DNA from: Algoriphagus locisalis | GTDB taxonomy: Bacteria; Bacteroidota; Bacteroidia; Cytophagales; Cyclobacteriaceae | Length of the DNA stretch: 64,000 nt | Direction of reading: 5' to 3' | NCBI RefSeq assembly: GCF_900116615.1 | Contig: NZ_FPBF01000003.1 | Location: 186,001-250,000, forward strand | Shown: positions 62,806 to 64,000 of the stretch, piece by piece | Layout: every line of letters begins with the position of its first letter | How positions within the stretch are numbered: position 1 is the first letter of the stretch | Program-made: the position numbers and the translations under genes | Notes under the pieces: generated by a model | The model's input: only the letters and a program-made list of their open reading frames with translations | Told to the model about the DNA's origin: nothing | The model's database searches: none

Positions 62806-63402
62806 TCATTCAATTTCAAAGTGGTTTAACCAATTTTTCTCGGTTCGAAAATCACCATTTGAATCCTTCTCCATAAATAGTGCATTCTGGCTTTTGTCAA
62901 TCAAAAGGGTGTCAGGAATAAAATCATTATCATAAGGTTTTTCACTGAATATTATCAAGTCTTTTTCAATTTTATATTTCCCGTGGTAAGTCTCAGAAAA
63001 GCCGAAGAAACCATTAATTTGATTTTCAACATTCCCATTTTCTCTAAAAATCAAGCGGTAATAAAAGAGATCATCTTTCAAAGATGCAATCATTATACTT
63101 TTCGATTTGAAAAGTTCAGAATGGTATAAATTGAATCCGAGAATTACCAGAAGTACTGTCCCGTGAGCTACAAGTTTTACTTTGCTGGTCGCCTTTCCCT
63201 TTCTAAACAAGGAAATTAAAGTATCTAAAAATGAGAAAACATATAGAAGAACTATTGAAGAAATTATTACGCCATAAGAAAACATCCAAATAATCATTCC
63301 TCCAAAAAAGTCAGTTATAATCCAACCAACTATTCCTAACCCTGAGATTATAGCGACAACGTCATACCCAGTAATTCTGTTTTGCTTTTCTTCAGCTACC
63401 AT
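62806..63402 (-). CDS. Membrane protein with soluble C-terminal domain, unknown function
   Basis: A 198-residue protein with hydrophobic helices at about 13-30, 34-56 and 78-95, then a soluble beta-rich C-terminal half (about 100-198) containing FRENGNVENQINGFFGFSE and a WLNHFEIE end. No known domain recognised. It overlaps the upstream transferase-like gene by 11 bp and precedes the lipoprotein pair. Confidence 0.7.
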   Translation of the reverse strand: MVAEEKQNRITGYDVVAIISGLGIVGWIITDFFGGMIIWMFSYGVIISSIVLLYVFSFLDTLISLFRKGKATSKVKLVAHGTVLLVILGFNLYHSELFKSKSIMIASLKDDLFYYRLIFRENGNVENQINGFFGFSETYHGKYKIEKDLIIFSEKPYDNDFIPDTLLIDKSQNALFMEKDSNGDFRTEKNWLNHFEIE

Positions 63403-64000
63403 TTGTCGATGTGTTCAGATCATCCATATTTCTAAAATAATCCCAATAAACTGCAATTGAGAGAATGAAATATTCTAAGAAAAGGAAAATTGGGCTTTCT
63501 TGATAGTTCGGATCTCCATAGGCTTGGTACGAAAATATGACCGCGAAAGTCCAGATTAAGAAGGCTTTTTTATGAGTAAATAAACTCAAGCCAAAAGCAG
63601 GAATCAGATACCATGGATGAACTACAGGCTGCAAAATCAGATAAAACAAATAGATTAAAACCCATAGATCTGTGAGTTTGGGAAGGTTTTCGGGTTTCCT
63701 TTTCCATGAAAAATAGAGAATCCCAAGCAAAGTGACTGCACTTAAAATCGGGGTAATTTCTCCAATGATATTATATCCTTTCACCCAAAATCCAACTTCC
63801 CTAAGCAGGTAATAGATAGAAGCATTGAATTCAAATTTCCCTTGATATAGCTTTATACTTTGAAGGAAATGAACCCAGGATTCATCGATCAAAAGCCAGG
63901 CAAAGCTTAGAACTAGCGCAAGAGCAGATCCTATCCAAAAAGCTATGGATTTTCTGGTTTTCTCTAAAGAAAAAAATGTTGGAATCAGCATCAGCGGCAG
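63392..64000 (-). CDS. Integral membrane GT-C-like glycosyltransferase, 5' end outside window
   Basis: An open frame from the window edge (64000) leftward to a TGA at 63392 (202 codons); the ATG at 63991 is inside an open frame, so the protein most likely starts beyond the window. It is highly hydrophobic with at least five helices, and has the loop LQPVVHPWYLIPAFGL, typical of mannosyltransferase-like GT-C proteins of Bacteroidota. Substrate (dolichol/polyprenol-linked sugar) is presumed. It is the promoter-proximal gene of the leftward operon seen here. Confidence 0.65.
   Translation of the reverse strand: MPLMLIPTFFSLEKTRKSIAFWIGSALALVLSFAWLLIDESWVHFLQSIKLYQGKFEFNASIYYLLREVGFWVKGYNIIGEITPILSAVTLLGILYFSWKRKPENLPKLTDLWVLIYLFYLILQPVVHPWYLIPAFGLSLFTHKKAFLIWTFAVIFSYQAYGDPNYQESPIFLFLEYFILSIAVYWDYFRNMDDLNTSTNGS

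Noticed and set aside
1..64000. tRNA, rRNA or riboswitch
   Set aside because: Visual scanning for T-loop (GTTCGAATC-type) words and rRNA landmarks in gaps found none; a covariance-model search would be needed to exclude weak cases.

Overview
The window is a Bacteroidota chromosome segment, most likely from the Cyclobacteriaceae/Cytophagales (Algoriphagus-like). The signs are lipoproteins with a Cys right after the signal helix, PKD and beta-propeller secreted enzymes, a carboxypeptidase-like OMP barrel, DUF2141, DUF6503-like and LVIVD proteins, TlpA thioredoxins, GH67/GH95/GH109/GH113 enzymes, AT-rich -7 boxes of the TAnnTTTG type, and little visible Shine-Dalgarno signal. No rRNA, tRNA, CRISPR array, insertion sequence or prophage was recognised. 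Most genes look chromosomal and ordinary for the group; the accessory parts are short islands. Family names rest on motif reading, not on database searches.

Layout. 1-5.5 kb: partial beta-lactamase-family serine hydrolase, two GNATs, a VOC protein, a DbpA-like RNA helicase, a zinc-ribbon protein and a propeller lipoprotein. 5.6-10.5 kb: a large secreted sugar dehydrogenase/PKD/cytochrome c protein, then an LVIVD lipoprotein and an outer-membrane protein in tandem. 10.5-16.6 kb: an AddB/AddA-like nuclease-helicase pair with ATGA overlap. 16.8-23.8 kb: GH67 alpha-glucuronidase, VOC protein, monoacylglycerol-lipase-like hydrolase, PfpI/DJ-1 protein, then divergent menB and menE-like genes with a DUF2141 gene. 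23.8-27.6 kb: an accessory island with an unknown 253-aa protein, two overlapping TIR-transmembrane genes, and a convergent XRE/S24 regulator with a small partner. 27.9-36.4 kb: OMP receptor, Cys-rich copper-binding protein, luciferase-like monooxygenase, MacB/FtsX-type permease, and an AAA/DUF4143 ATPase behind a regularly spaced repeat array. 36.5-44.2 kb: Tex, a TlpA protein and a tight three-gene operon of a helical P-loop ATPase, an MscS-like channel and a cation/proton antiporter. 44.3-53.4 kb: GH95 fucosidase, a nitrilase fold without the usual Cys, secreted unknown, pentapeptide protein, NrtR-like Nudix regulator, RecD2/PIF1-like helicase and a PRC-barrel protein. 53.6-64 kb: AsmA-like protein, EEP phosphatase-family protein plus DUF1080 protein, GH109/Gfo-Idh-MocA protein, then a leftward run of GT-C-like transferase (cut by the window edge), membrane protein, two related lipoproteins, hydrolase-OsmC fusion and GH113.

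Best candidates for something new: (1) the ATPase/MscS-like/antiporter operon at 39817-44182; (2) the tandem TIR-TM pair at 24681-26523, both carrying the SARM1-like catalytic Glu context, with a terminator hairpin directly against the first start codon; (3) TCGACAA repeats spaced exactly 33 bp upstream of the DUF4143 ATPase. Several intergenic gaps also hold different families of short inverted or direct repeats that no gene explains.
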